From contig NZ_JACFTD010000003.1 in assembly GCF_014282005.1 (NCBI RefSeq), forward strand, positions 1-64,000: DNA of 64,000 nt. The letters run 5' to 3'. The stretch's first letter is position 1. The number at the start of each line of letters is the position of its first letter. The position numbers and the translations under genes are program-made. Below, one piece after another: positions 17,256-27,721 of the stretch. The notes beneath the pieces were generated by a model. It did no database searches and was not told the origin of the DNA. It saw only the letters and a program-made list of their open reading frames with translations. The DNA is from Sporosarcina sp. BP05. GTDB taxonomy: Bacteria; Bacillota; Bacilli; Bacillales_A; Planococcaceae.

Positions 17256-17269
17256 TGTAAGCGTTTTCA
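17256..17269 (-). promoter_or_regulatory. cre site (CcpA) in the sigL leader
   Basis: TGTAAGCGTTTTCA matches the catabolite-responsive element consensus TGNAANCGNWNNCA at every fixed position. It lies 32-45 bases upstream of the sigL start; B. subtilis sigL is known to be repressed by CcpA through a roadblock mechanism. Confidence 0.75.
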
Positions 17270-17469
17270 AACTAGTGACATTAAGTGTACCATATGTTTT
17301 TGGAAACTTCGATTAGAAAAAAGAATTTTCAGTCGAGTGAAAAAAGAAGGGGAGCTGAGAGCATTATAATGATAGAGACTAATTTGACTATCCCATTTGC
17401 GAATAAGGCCATCGATATGTTTGTTTTATATTATGAAGCAATTATTTGCGCCAAATGGGATAAGAATAA

Positions 17470-18054
17470 TTAGAAAAACATTTCATAAATACCAATTATG
17501 ATAAGCAAGAGTCCTGCAATGATAGTTGAGTACTTACCAAATAGTGTACTGCCAATTTTATTTCCGATTTTAATCCCTAAAGAAATTGAAATTAGTGAAA
17601 ATACGCCAATTGAGATGGAAGTGAAAAAAGGAGAGAATCCAGTGATGCCGGCTCCAAAACCAATTGCTAAGCAGTTTAAAGCAAGCAAGAAACCTAAAAA
17701 AGAAGATTCTTTTAACGTGATTATTTGTTCTTTTTCTACACTTAGAATTGCGGGACGTCCATCTTCTTTTTGCATTGACTTATTTTTAACACACACTGGA
17801 GACGGCATTATAAACCATATGCCAAGGGCGGTAATTAGGAAGCCACCAGTAAAGTTGGCCATGGATTGTGAAAAGTAATGGGATAAAAAACTCCCCGCTG
17901 AAATGGATACAAATGCAAATACAATAGAAATTAGAGAAATAATGAAGTTGTATGAGATAGGAATTCTTTTTAATTTTAAACCGTATGAAACACTTATTGC
18001 TAAATTATCAATGTTTGCTGCAATTCCGATTAATAATATAGTTACCCACTGCAT
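17470..18054 (-). CDS. ytaF: YtaF/MntP-like membrane protein
   Basis: A 194-residue, six-helix membrane protein of the MntP/YtaF (putative manganese efflux) superfamily: two repeated three-helix halves, each with an acidic or polar motif (IAANIDNLAISVSYG in the first, ALNCLAIGFGAGITG in the second), joined by a hydrophilic loop with SPVCVKNK. YtaF is associated with sporulation in Bacillus; substrate unproven. Downstream, at 17391-17462, a 12-13 bp inverted repeat (ATCCCATTTG-CG) with a 47-base spacer and no U-run is of unknown role. About 220 bases upstream carry no gene. Confidence 0.75.
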   Translation of the reverse strand: MQWVTILLIGIAANIDNLAISVSYGLKLKRIPISYNFIISLISIVFAFVSISAGSFLSHYFSQSMANFTGGFLITALGIWFIMPSPVCVKNKSMQKEDGRPAILSVEKEQIITLKESSFLGFLLALNCLAIGFGAGITGFSPFFTSISIGVFSLISISLGIKIGNKIGSTLFGKYSTIIAGLLLIIIGIYEMFF

Positions 18055-18274
18055 ACTAATTTCCCCCTGTACCTATTTGTTTTTCTTCTATGTATATGAG
18101 CAAATAGAAAATAGCGTGTGGAATGGGTCTGCCGAATAATGTAGGAATCATCAATGTCCCTGTTAGGTGGCTATGAATTTGAGGCTGCTATCAAGACAAT
18201 TTGTTAGGATGATTAAATTTGGAAAAGTAAACTGTATAATGAAAGAAACAAAATAATAAAAGGGGGCTTTTCTT

Positions 18275-18718
18275 TTGGCAGAACACTACTTTCATTTAAC
18301 AGCGGACTGGCCTGGTTTGCGGAATGATATAGGAACAATCGATGCAGGGAATTTGAAGACGAAAATTTCAATTCCCCCTGAAATGGACGGGCCGGGAATT
18401 GGTACGAATCCGGATGAAATGCTGTTGGGCGCTGCTGCGACATGTTATATTATTACACTTGCGGCTATGATGGAGCGAAGTAAACTGGAGAAAGTTGCCT
18501 TGACGATGGAGTCAATCGGCGTTGTCGATGTATCCAACGGTGTTATTACATATAAAAAGATTATCCATAAACCTCAAATCGTGTTGAAACAGGACGCGAC
18601 TGAAAAGGATGAAGCACTGGCACACAAGCTTGCGGAAAAAGCGGAAACGTCTTGTATGATTAGCCGCGCTATCAAAGGAAATGTAGAAATTGAGCTAGAC
18701 GCGACAGTAATAAAATAG
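18275..18718 (+). CDS. OsmC/Ohr-family peroxiredoxin-like protein
   Basis: A 147-residue OsmC-fold protein, a family that reduces organic or lipid hydroperoxides through two cysteines. The two conserved cysteines are seen in GAAATCYIITLAAMME (about 51) and AETSCMISRAIKGNVEIE (about 127), with the NPDEMLLGA motif before the first. The start is TTG at 18275 after AGGGGG. A TATAAT at 18235-18240 is the likely -10. It ends at a terminator about 15 bases downstream. Confidence 0.85.
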   Translation: MAEHYFHLTADWPGLRNDIGTIDAGNLKTKISIPPEMDGPGIGTNPDEMLLGAAATCYIITLAAMMERSKLEKVALTMESIGVVDVSNGVITYKKIIHKPQIVLKQDATEKDEALAHKLAEKAETSCMISRAIKGNVEIELDATVIK

Positions 18719-18733
18719 AACGCTAAGGTGTTG

Positions 18734-18766
18734 AAAAACCGTGCTCTTTAGAGTGCGGTTTTTATT
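18734..18766 (+). terminator. Intrinsic terminator
   Basis: AAAAACCG-TGCTC pairs with GAGTG-CGGTTTTT (two wobble pairs), followed by TATTA. It ends the OsmC-like gene. Confidence 0.75.
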
Positions 18767-18854
18767 ATGCGTAAAACAGGATTGAACGAAACGTAGATTA
18801 ATGTTATGTTTGTTTATATAAAACGAGTATATATTGAAAGGTGTTTATGTTTAG

Positions 18855-19955
18855 TTGGATATGTTACTAGATTACCCGTTAGAAGTTATGGAAAAGGGCT
18901 ATATCAAGGAGAGTCACCATTATCGCTGTTTAATATGTGATGAAGAAGTTGAAAAGGGAGTCATTTATCCTGTAGGAGATGTACTTTTCGCAGATTGGCG
19001 TTATATGGAACATCATATTGAAAGGATGCATGGCAATGTCTTTGACCTATTGCTTTCGGGTGGTAAAGAACAGACAGGGTTGTCCGATCAACAGTCGAAA
19101 CTGCTGTCGTTGATTTACGAAGGAAAGACAGACAAAGAAATTCAAAAAGAACTGAAAATCGGAAGCATGTCGACGATTCGGAATCATCGTTTCTCATTAC
19201 GGAAGAAAGAAAGACAGGCAAAAACACTTCTAGCCCTCATGAATTTGGTGAAACGGCAACAAGAAGTCGTACCAAACGAACCGGGTATTGATAAGTCGAT
19301 TGCGAAATCATTTGAACCTTCAACAGAATTAGCACGCTACTTCTCGGAAGAAGATGGTCGTTTGAAAACACTCCGTATGAAAGAACAAGAAAAAATCCAA
19401 TTGTTGGCTGAAGTTGCATTGCTCTTCAAACCGGGAAAAGTGTATACAGAAGGTCAAGTCAACGCGATTTTGGAAACAGTTTATGAAGATTATATGCTGT
19501 TACGGCGGGAGATGGTCGACCGTGGTGTGTTAACGCGTAACGCTGAAGGAAGTGCGTATCGCCTCGTGCAGAATTTAGAAAATGGAGATGTCGATGAAAT
19601 GGATTTTAAAAAAGAAATGAAATTGAAGGCGAAGGAAGAGAAACCAAGTTATGGTATATTTCAAATCAAGAATGTAAAGAACGGGAAGCTTTATGTAAAT
19701 TCGACACCAAATTTCAAAACATTGAATGGATTGAAATTCATGTTATCTACCGGTGGGCATAAAAATAAAGAACTGCAAACCGATTGGGATGAACTTGGAA
19801 AAGAGAGTTTTGAAATCGAAATACTCGAATCGATAGATGAGAAGAATTGGAAAGGGACTAGCAAAGGTGAAATTCTAAAGAAGCAGTTGGATAAGTGGTT
19901 AGAAGAGTTACAGCCATACGGGGAAAAAGGATACAATCGTATAAAAAAAGTGTAA
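18855..19955 (+). CDS. Zinc-finger/HTH/DUF2087/GIY-YIG fusion protein
   Basis: A 366-residue soluble multidomain protein. In order: a CxxC...H-x3-H zinc-finger-like head (CLICDEEVEKG...HHIERMH, about 25-60), a LuxR-type helix-turn-helix (LSDQQSKLLSLIYEGKTDKE, about 76-115), a DUF2087-like winged-helix region (about 180-240, EGQVNAILETVYEDYMLLRR) and a C-terminal GIY-YIG nuclease-like domain (about 262-355, beginning YGIFQIKNVKNGKLYVNS). The start is TTG 18855 or ATG 18861; both lie far from AAAGGTG. Function unknown; the architecture suggests a DNA-binding protein. Ends at a bidirectional terminator. Confidence 0.75.
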   Translation: MDMLLDYPLEVMEKGYIKESHHYRCLICDEEVEKGVIYPVGDVLFADWRYMEHHIERMHGNVFDLLLSGGKEQTGLSDQQSKLLSLIYEGKTDKEIQKELKIGSMSTIRNHRFSLRKKERQAKTLLALMNLVKRQQEVVPNEPGIDKSIAKSFEPSTELARYFSEEDGRLKTLRMKEQEKIQLLAEVALLFKPGKVYTEGQVNAILETVYEDYMLLRREMVDRGVLTRNAEGSAYRLVQNLENGDVDEMDFKKEMKLKAKEEKPSYGIFQIKNVKNGKLYVNSTPNFKTLNGLKFMLSTGGHKNKELQTDWDELGKESFEIEILESIDEKNWKGTSKGEILKKQLDKWLEELQPYGEKGYNRIKKV

Positions 19956-19963
19956 TAGATAAT

Positions 19964-20003
19964 GAAAAGACGGCAAACACATAATTGTGAATGCCGTCTT
20001 TTC
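19964..20003. terminator. Bidirectional intrinsic terminator
   Basis: GAAAAGACGGCA (19964-19975) pairs perfectly with TGCCGTCTTTTC (19992-20003). It lies between two convergent genes whose stops are 10-30 bases away. Confidence 0.85.
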
Positions 20004-20007
20004 ATAT

Positions 20008-20565
20008 TTACTTATTTGGCGTATCCTTTTCAGGCTTTTTAATGGGTACGAGATTAAAGATATCATGATCTTCAAAAGCATCAACAAGGCGATCGAGCCA
20101 TTCGTAATAATCGCGCAGGTAAAGTAACTTTTCAATATCTATAGTTACTTCTTCTCTCAATCCATCATCTATCGCAGGATCTATCACCAGTTCTTCCAGT
20201 TCAGCTAAAGATCTTCTAATTGCTGCTGAATGAAAGGAAACAGATCTTCTCCACTTTATTGAAAAAAGATCTAGAAAGCTTTGATACCAATCATCTTTCA
20301 CTTGATAAAGGTCTTTTCGGACCCCTCTTTTCCAAGCGCGTTCCACTAACTTCAAATCGGATAGCGCTCTGACAGATGTGCTCATGCTCGTTTTGCTCAT
20401 CCCAAGTTCTTCTGTCATGTCATCCAATGTTAACGGCTCATTATGAAAAAACATCGTGCCATACTGTCTTCCAGCAGAAGGTGTAAGACCATAAAGATGT
20501 ATATTTTGTGCGATGGATTCAATAATCCGTTCACGAGCTTTTTCAAGTTTTTCATTACCGTTCAT
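20008..20565 (-). CDS. GbsR/OpuAR-family transcriptional regulator
   Basis: A 185-residue MarR-like winged-helix repressor of the GbsR family, which controls glycine betaine and choline transport genes. The HTH is visible in LTLDDMTEELGMSKTSMSTS followed by RKDLYQVKDDWYQSF; the C-terminus is a helical dimerisation and ligand region. The frame extends to 20598, but GGAGGG nine bases before the ATG at 20565 fixes the start. It is divergent from opuA; regulation of that operon by choline or betaine is inferred from position. Confidence 0.88.
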   Translation of the reverse strand: MNGNEKLEKARERIIESIAQNIHLYGLTPSAGRQYGTMFFHNEPLTLDDMTEELGMSKTSMSTSVRALSDLKLVERAWKRGVRKDLYQVKDDWYQSFLDLFSIKWRRSVSFHSAAIRRSLAELEELVIDPAIDDGLREEVTIDIEKLLYLRDYYEWLDRLVDAFEDHDIFNLVPIKKPEKDTPNK

Positions 20566-20670
20566 AAGCGTCTTCCCTCCACTAGCATCGGCATTCATTA
20601 ACCGATCCAGCCCATTTCTTATAGCGTATTATATCCTATCTTAAAAAGCAATTCGTAGCAATGAAAGTTC

Positions 20671-20741
20671 GTACAGTTTTTTCTGTACAAACCATTTAAA
20701 TTGAGAAAACGGTTGTAATGCAAAAAAAAGACAGCTATACT
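20671..20741 (+). promoter_or_regulatory. opuA promoter with upstream inverted repeat
   Basis: TTGTAA (20713-20718), a 17-base spacer and TATACT (20736-20741) form a sigma-A promoter for opuAA. A perfect inverted repeat GTACAG-T6-CTGTAC lies at 20671-20688, 24 bases upstream of the -35 and inside the region shared with the divergent GbsR-type gene, so it is a candidate operator. Confidence 0.6.
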
Positions 20742-20782
20742 AGAAGACATTCATTAGTTTTGAAAATGTCAGGAGTGTATGC

Positions 20783-22037
20783 ATGAGTGAACAAATTGTC
20801 AATAAGAAAATCGAAGTGATTAACACCACGAAGATTTTTGGTAAAAACGCGAAGCGGGCTTCCCAGCTGCTTAATGAAGGAAAATCAAAAGGTGAGATTT
20901 TGAAGGCGACTGGAGCAACAGTCGGCGTTAAAAATGCATCATTCGATGTGTACGAGGGCGAAATATTCGTCATTATGGGATTGTCAGGTAGCGGAAAATC
21001 AACGCTTGTCAGATTGCTAAACAGGTTGATTGACCCAACTATGGGCAATATCCTACTGGACGGTGAGGACATCGTCGGGATGAATAAAGAACAACTTCGT
21101 AATGTAAGACGTAAGAAAATAGGAATGGTATTTCAAAATTTTGCACTCTTTCCCCACAAAACCATTCTTGAAAATGCAGAATATGGCTTAGAAATCCAAG
21201 GGGTAGCGAAGGCAGAACGTCAAGCCAAAGCAAAAGAATCCTTAGGACTAGTCGGACTTGCAGGATATGAAGATCAATTCCCAGGTCAGTTGAGTGGAGG
21301 CATGCAACAGCGTGTTGGTTTAGCGAGAGCGCTAGCTAATGGACCAGATATTTTGCTGATGGACGAAGCATTCAGTGCGCTTGATCCGTTAATTCGCAAA
21401 GATATGCAAGACGAATTATTGCAGCTTCATAATGATATGGGGAAAACAATTATTTTCATTACCCATGACTTAGATGAGGCACTTCGTATAGGAGACCGCA
21501 TTGCATTGATGAAAGACGGGGAAATCGTTCAAGTGGGTACGCCTGAAGAGATATTGATGAGTCCGTCGAATGAATATGTCGAACGTTTTGTTGAAGATGT
21601 GGATCTTTCCAAAGTATTGACAGCGGGACATATTATGAAGAAAGCAGATACGGTTCAAATCGACCGTGGAGCTAGAATAGCGCTCCGTATGATGAAAAAA
21701 CTTGGGATATCTTCAATTTACGTTGTCAATAAAGCAAACCGTCTATTAGGGGCAGTTACAGCGCAAGATGCGAGTTTAGCTATTGAAGCAGGGAAGACAC
21801 TTGAGGAAATAATGATTACTGACCTTCCCATGATTCCTCAGGATACCGTGCTAATCGATTTGTTCGATATCGTATCGACAGCTGTTATCCCTGTTGCAGT
21901 CATTGATGAAAATAATAGGCTTCAAGGAATTATTATTCGTGGTGCATTGATTGGCGCATTATCAGGTGACAATCAGTTTATCAATAATAATGGTACATTC
22001 GATTCCGATGAAAAAACGGATACGGAGGTGAAGATAA

Positions 22038-22045
<8 letters not shown>
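20783..22045 (+). CDS. opuAA: Glycine betaine ABC transporter ATP-binding protein OpuAA
   Basis: ATPase of a betaine-type osmoprotectant importer. The 420-residue protein starts with the OpuAA/ProV-specific N-terminal helix pair (ASQLLNEGKSKGEILKATGA), then Walker A MGLSGSGKST (about 65-74), signature LSGGMQQRVGLARAL, Walker B ILLMDEAFSALDP and switch His in FITHDLDEAL. Two CBS domains (about 285-400) at the C-terminus are the ionic-strength sensor in OpuA. The ATG follows CAGGAG. It overlaps opuAB by 8 bases. Confidence 0.95.
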
Positions 22046-23791
<1,746 letters not shown>

Positions 23792-23812
23792 AGAAAATTG
23801 CTTTATATGTAC

Positions 23813-23835
23813 CGAGCGCCGCAGCGAATTCAATG
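23813..23835 (+). repeat. 3-prime fragment of the structured repeat
   Basis: These 23 bases are identical to 4783-4805 (starting CGAGCGCC and ending TTCAATG). Only the tail of the element is present here, between opuAC and its terminator; no hairpin body is seen upstream. Confidence 0.7.
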
Positions 23836-23863
23836 GAATTCCTAATTTTATCAATTATAGAAG

Positions 23864-23897
23864 ACTCAGTTCCGTTCAATCGGACTGAGTTTTTTTG
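23864..23897 (+). terminator. Intrinsic terminator of opuA
   Basis: ACTCAGT-TCCG (23864-23874) pairs with CGGA-CTGAGT (23881-23890), followed by seven T. Confidence 0.85.
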
Positions 23898-23941
23898 ATT
23901 TTATGGAAGTAGTATGATAACTTTAAGTCGACACGTATAAA

Positions 23942-24141
23942 CAAACTCTTCGGGGCAAGGTGAAATTCCTTACCGGCGGTGATCGAGCATAGCTCGTCAG
24001 TCCGTGACCCGTCCTTTCTTGTTTGGAAGGCGGTGGAGCTGGTGAAATTCCGGCACCGACAGTTATAGTCTGGATGGGAGAAGTTGTTTGGATATGCGTG
24101 TTATGCTTGCAGGCTCTGCCCTTTCAAAAATCGAAAGGGGG
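23942..24141 (+). promoter_or_regulatory. FMN riboswitch (RFN element) with SD-sequestering hairpin
   Basis: The conserved RFN landmarks are all present: CTTCGGGGCAAGGTGAAATT, ACCGGCGGTGAT, CAGTCCGTGACCC, a variable hairpin, GGTGGAGCTGGTGAAATTCC, CCGACAG and TCTGGATGGGAGAAG, closed by a P1 helix (23942-23951 with 24080-24090). The expression platform is only about 60 bases: CCCTTTC (24119-24125) can pair with GAAAGGG (24133-24139), which contains the ribD ribosome binding site, and no U-run follows. This suggests control of translation by FMN rather than termination. Confidence 0.96.
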
Positions 24142-24148
24142 AATGCCA

Positions 24149-25231
24149 ATGGACCCTCAATATTATATGAGACTTGCTCTTGAACTGGCGCGTAGTGCAC
24201 AAGGACAAACCTCGCCGAATCCACTTGTCGGTGCTGTTTGTGTAAAAAACGGCCGGATTTTAGGGACTGGTGCGCACTTAAAAGCTGGAACACCTCATGC
24301 TGAAGTGCATGCACTGGCAATGGCAGGTACGGATTCTATTGGTGCTGATCTATACGTGACACTGGAACCGTGTGCCCATACTGGGAAAACACCTCCGTGT
24401 ACAGATCTCATTATTTCGTCTGGAATTCAACGTGTTTTTGTTGCGTCTATCGATCCGAATCCTTCCGTCAATGGAACTGGAATCGGGCTTCTTAAAGCTG
24501 CTGGAATTGAAGTTATTACCGGCATTTTACAGGAAGAGGCAGAGCAGTTAAACCAAGCATATTTTCATTTCATCAGATACGGGAAACCATACGTTACCTT
24601 GAAAGCCGCCGCAACTCTTGACGGTAGACTTTCAACGCAGAACGGGGACAGCAAATGGATTACTTCGGCTGCATCACGAACCGATGTCCATCACCTCCGC
24701 CATACCCATGATGCTATTTTGGTCGGCGTACAAACCGTACTTCACGATAACCCTTTCCTCACCACCCGTTTGCCCCATGGTGGAAAGAACCCAATTCGAA
24801 TTATTTTAGACCGGCATCTCAGGACGCCAAAAACAGCGAATGTCGTTACAGACGGCGCTGCAGAAACAATTATTTTCACACTCGAATCAACAGAATCAAC
24901 AACAACATTTTTGGATTATCCGCTCGTTTCAATTGAAAGGATTTCAGAAAACGGATCTTTTTTGAATGAAGTCTTAAAACGTCTTGCTGAAAAGGAAATC
25001 ATGACGTTGTTCGTCGAAGGCGGTAGCAAAGTTCATTCCAGTTTCATCAATGAAGGTCTCGCAGATGAACTGTATTTGTATATGGCTCCGAAATTGATTG
25101 GCAACGGTTCTTCTTTATTCATGGATGATACTCGGAACCTGATGGCAGAAGGCGAATCCCTTCGTTTTTTAGATGTGCGACAAATCGGGGACGATATCCG
25201 ATTGCACGCCAGGTTTCTGAAGGAGGATTGA
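24149..25231 (+). CDS. ribD: Bifunctional riboflavin deaminase/reductase RibD
   Basis: Deaminates and then reduces the GTP-derived pyrimidine in steps two and three of riboflavin synthesis. The 360-residue protein has the N-terminal cytidine-deaminase-like zinc site (HAEVHAL and LEPCAHTGKTPPC) and a C-terminal DHFR-like reductase (VTLKAAATLDGRLSTQNG, FVEGGSKVHSSFI). The frame can be extended into the riboswitch, but only the ATG at 24149 has AAAGGGGG seven bases upstream; length then equals the B. subtilis enzyme. First gene of ribD-E-BA-H. Confidence 0.95.
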   Translation: MDPQYYMRLALELARSAQGQTSPNPLVGAVCVKNGRILGTGAHLKAGTPHAEVHALAMAGTDSIGADLYVTLEPCAHTGKTPPCTDLIISSGIQRVFVASIDPNPSVNGTGIGLLKAAGIEVITGILQEEAEQLNQAYFHFIRYGKPYVTLKAAATLDGRLSTQNGDSKWITSAASRTDVHHLRHTHDAILVGVQTVLHDNPFLTTRLPHGGKNPIRIILDRHLRTPKTANVVTDGAAETIIFTLESTESTTTFLDYPLVSIERISENGSFLNEVLKRLAEKEIMTLFVEGGSKVHSSFINEGLADELYLYMAPKLIGNGSSLFMDDTRNLMAEGESLRFLDVRQIGDDIRLHARFLKED

Positions 25232-25237
25232 CAGCAT

Positions 25238-25888
25238 TTGTTTACTGGAATTATTGAAGAGATAGGAACAGTTTCAGCGGTTAGACCAGCGGCGAATTCA
25301 TTGCAACTATCAATACGTTGTACCACAGTGCTTAGCGATGTTAAAAAAGGCGATAGTCTGGCACTGAACGGTGTCTGTTTGACGGTATCAGACTTCTCGA
25401 GCAATCAATTTACAGCTGACGTCATGCCTGAAACTGTTAAAGCAACAACGCTTCAAGCACTGCGTACGGGAAGTCCAGTTAACTTAGAGCGTGCGATGGC
25501 GGCGAATGGTCGTTTCGGCGGACATATAGTCAGTGGACACGTTGATGGTACTGGCGAAATTGTTTCAGTTAGGCAAAAAGAAAATGCAATCTATCTGGAA
25601 ATCAGTATCGCAACTGAATTATTGAAGTATTTTATCCCGAAAGGTTCAGTAACAGTGGATGGAACTTCACTTACTGTCTTTGGTGTGACCGATAAAGGTT
25701 TTATCATCTCACTTATTCCAGTTACACAAGACGACTCCATTATTGGCCGTAAACGGATCGGGGATAAGGTAAACGTAGAATGTGATATGCTCGCAAAATA
25801 TATAGAACGGCTACTGACTACAAACAAAGAGAATCCAACTGGCGGTTTAACAATGGATACCCTTATCGCTAGTGGATTCCTTAGTTAA
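25238..25888 (+). CDS. ribE: Riboflavin synthase alpha subunit RibE
   Basis: Dismutates two lumazine molecules to riboflavin. The 216-residue protein consists of two homologous beta barrels, beginning with the family hallmark [10 protein letters not shown] and carrying [24 protein letters not shown] and, in the second half, TVDGTSLTV. The start is TTG at 25238, required to keep the conserved N-terminus, with AAGGAGG 11 bases upstream. Second gene of the rib operon. Confidence 0.95.
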   Translation: MFTGIIEEIGTVSAVRPAANSLQLSIRCTTVLSDVKKGDSLALNGVCLTVSDFSSNQFTADVMPETVKATTLQALRTGSPVNLERAMAANGRFGGHIVSGHVDGTGEIVSVRQKENAIYLEISIATELLKYFIPKGSVTVDGTSLTVFGVTDKGFIISLIPVTQDDSIIGRKRIGDKVNVECDMLAKYIERLLTTNKENPTGGLTMDTLIASGFLS

Positions 25889-25901
25889 GGAGGCACAACA
25901 G

Positions 25902-27095
25902 ATGTACACAACAGTAGAAAAAGCAATCGAAGAACTGAAAAAAGGAAAAGCGATAATTGTCGTTGACGACGAAGATCGGGAGAACGAAGGGGACTTTGTT
26001 GCACTTGGCGAATTCGCTACACCTGAAATAATTAACTTTATGGCAACAGAAGGCCGTGGATTGATTTGTGTGCCGATAGATGAAGAGAAATCGCGACAAC
26101 TTGACCTAGGGCTGATGACTGAAAATAATAGCGATGTGCACGGAACGGCATTCACGATTAGTGTAGATCACGCGGATTGTCACACTGGCATTTCAGCATT
26201 TGAACGGTCAGAAACCGTTCTGAAAATGCTCGGGAATGAAGCAGGTCCAGCTGACTTCAGAAGACCAGGACATATTTTTCCGTTAATTGCGAAGTCTGGT
26301 GGTGTCTTAAAGCGGTCAGGCCATACAGAAGCCGCCGTAGACCTTGCGAAGCTTGCGGGGGCAGAACCGGTCGGAGTAATATGTGAAATTATGAACGTCG
26401 ATGGAACAATGGCAAGAGGTCCACAACTGAAAGTGATAGCTGAACGATTTGATCTTGTTATTTTAACAATTCAGGAACTAATTGCTTATCGTCGAATCAA
26501 TGAAAAACTTGTTGAGCGTATTGTAGATATTAATCTGCCAACAGATTTTGGAGATTTCAAAGCAGTCGCTTTTGTTGAAAAAGAAACAGGGCATGAACAT
26601 ATTGCTTTGGTAAAAGGCGATATTGAAGACGCTGAAAATGTACTCGTCCGCGTTCATTCGGAATGTTTGACAGGCGATGTCTTTGGCTCATGTCGATGTG
26701 ATTGTGGTCCGCAACTTCAAGCTGCTCTCGCACAGATTGAAAAAGCTGGAAGAGGCGTTCTGCTCTATATGCGTCAGGAAGGGCGTGGCATTGGTCTCGT
26801 CAATAAAATGAAGGCATACAAGCTGCAGGAAGAAGGATACGACACAGTTGAAGCCAATGAAAAGTTAGGATTCTCAGACGATCTTCGAGATTATGGCATC
26901 GGAGCACAAATATTACGGGATCTTGGTTTAACGTCGATTCATCTTCTGACAAACAACCCGCGTAAAATTGCTGGACTAGCGGGGCATGGGTTAGAAATAA
27001 CAGAGCGTGTTCAAATCGAAATGCCTATTAAAATGGAGAATAAAACATACATGGAAACGAAGAAAATTAAAATGGGTCACTTACTGAATAATTAA
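25902..27095 (+). CDS. ribBA: Bifunctional DHBP synthase / GTP cyclohydrolase II RibBA
   Basis: N-terminal DHBP synthase (about 1-200; [33 protein letters not shown]) makes the four-carbon unit, and the C-terminal GTP cyclohydrolase II (about 205-397; zinc ligands in [23 protein letters not shown]) opens GTP. The frame extends to 25872 inside ribE, but AAGGAGG is placed for the ATG at 25902, giving 397 residues as in B. subtilis RibBA. Confidence 0.95.
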   Translation: MYTTVEKAIEELKKGKAIIVVDDEDRENEGDFVALGEFATPEIINFMATEGRGLICVPIDEEKSRQLDLGLMTENNSDVHGTAFTISVDHADCHTGISAFERSETVLKMLGNEAGPADFRRPGHIFPLIAKSGGVLKRSGHTEAAVDLAKLAGAEPVGVICEIMNVDGTMARGPQLKVIAERFDLVILTIQELIAYRRINEKLVERIVDINLPTDFGDFKAVAFVEKETGHEHIALVKGDIEDAENVLVRVHSECLTGDVFGSCRCDCGPQLQAALAQIEKAGRGVLLYMRQEGRGIGLVNKMKAYKLQEEGYDTVEANEKLGFSDDLRDYGIGAQILRDLGLTSIHLLTNNPRKIAGLAGHGLEITERVQIEMPIKMENKTYMETKKIKMGHLLNN

Positions 27096-27107
27096 GGGGG
27101 AATTAGA

Positions 27108-27572
27108 ATGAGCACAATTTATGAAGGACATCTAGTTGGAACAGGGCTTAAAGTTGGAATCGTCGTTGCGAGGTTTAATGAATTCATCACAGGGAAATTA
27201 TTAGGTGGGGCAGAAGACGCATTGCGTCGCCACGGAGTTGCCGATAGTGATATCGCGGTTGCATGGGTGCCAGGTGCTTATGAAATTCCGCTAATTGCGA
27301 AGAAAATGGCTGCTTCTGGTAAGTACGATGCTGTTATTACACTTGGAACCGTTATCCGTGGTGCAACACCGCACTTCGATTACGTGTGCAGTGAAGTAGC
27401 AAAAGGCGTTGCAGCTATTAATCTGCAAGAAGGCATTCCCGTGATTTTCGGTGTCTTGACAACAGATACGATTGAACAAGCGATTGAACGTGCAGGAACG
27501 AAAGCTGGCAATAAAGGATGGGATGCAGGGAATGCAGCGATTGAGATGGCGAATTTGTTGAAACAGATGTAA
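27108..27572 (+). CDS. ribH: 6,7-dimethyl-8-ribityllumazine synthase RibH
   Basis: Makes lumazine from DHBP and the ribitylamino-pyrimidine; forms an icosahedral capsid in Bacillus. The 154-residue protein shows the ligand-binding blocks [40 protein letters not shown] with the catalytic His, and [23 protein letters not shown]. The ribosome binding site is AAGGGGG. Last gene of the rib operon, followed by a strong terminator. Confidence 0.96.
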   Translation: MSTIYEGHLVGTGLKVGIVVARFNEFITGKLLGGAEDALRRHGVADSDIAVAWVPGAYEIPLIAKKMAASGKYDAVITLGTVIRGATPHFDYVCSEVAKGVAAINLQEGIPVIFGVLTTDTIEQAIERAGTKAGNKGWDAGNAAIEMANLLKQM

Positions 27573-27586
27573 GTGTTGGTAAGGAG

Positions 27587-27627
27587 AAGGCTGAGTTTCC
27601 AGTTTATCGGAAACTCAGCCTTTTTTA
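27587..27627 (+). terminator. Intrinsic terminator of the rib operon
   Basis: AAGGCTGAGTTTCC (27587-27600) pairs perfectly with GGAAACTCAGCCTT (27609-27622), followed by TTTT. Confidence 0.92.
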
Positions 27628-27721
27628 ATGCTTAGCATACAAAAAAATCCTGTACTACGGGTAATTTGTCACAGGATAAGCATCAGTGAAAATGTGGATT
27701 TACAACGATAAGGATTTTTTC

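Noticed and set aside
17285..17473. 62-codon reading frame between sigL and ytaF
   Set aside because: No ribosome binding site at its start, no family resemblance, and it spans an inverted repeat (17391-17462); probably chance.
24023..24148. Upstream extension of ribD as coding sequence
   Set aside because: It lies inside the FMN riboswitch aptamer and lacks a ribosome binding site; the ATG at 24149 has AAAGGGGG at the right distance and gives the normal protein length.
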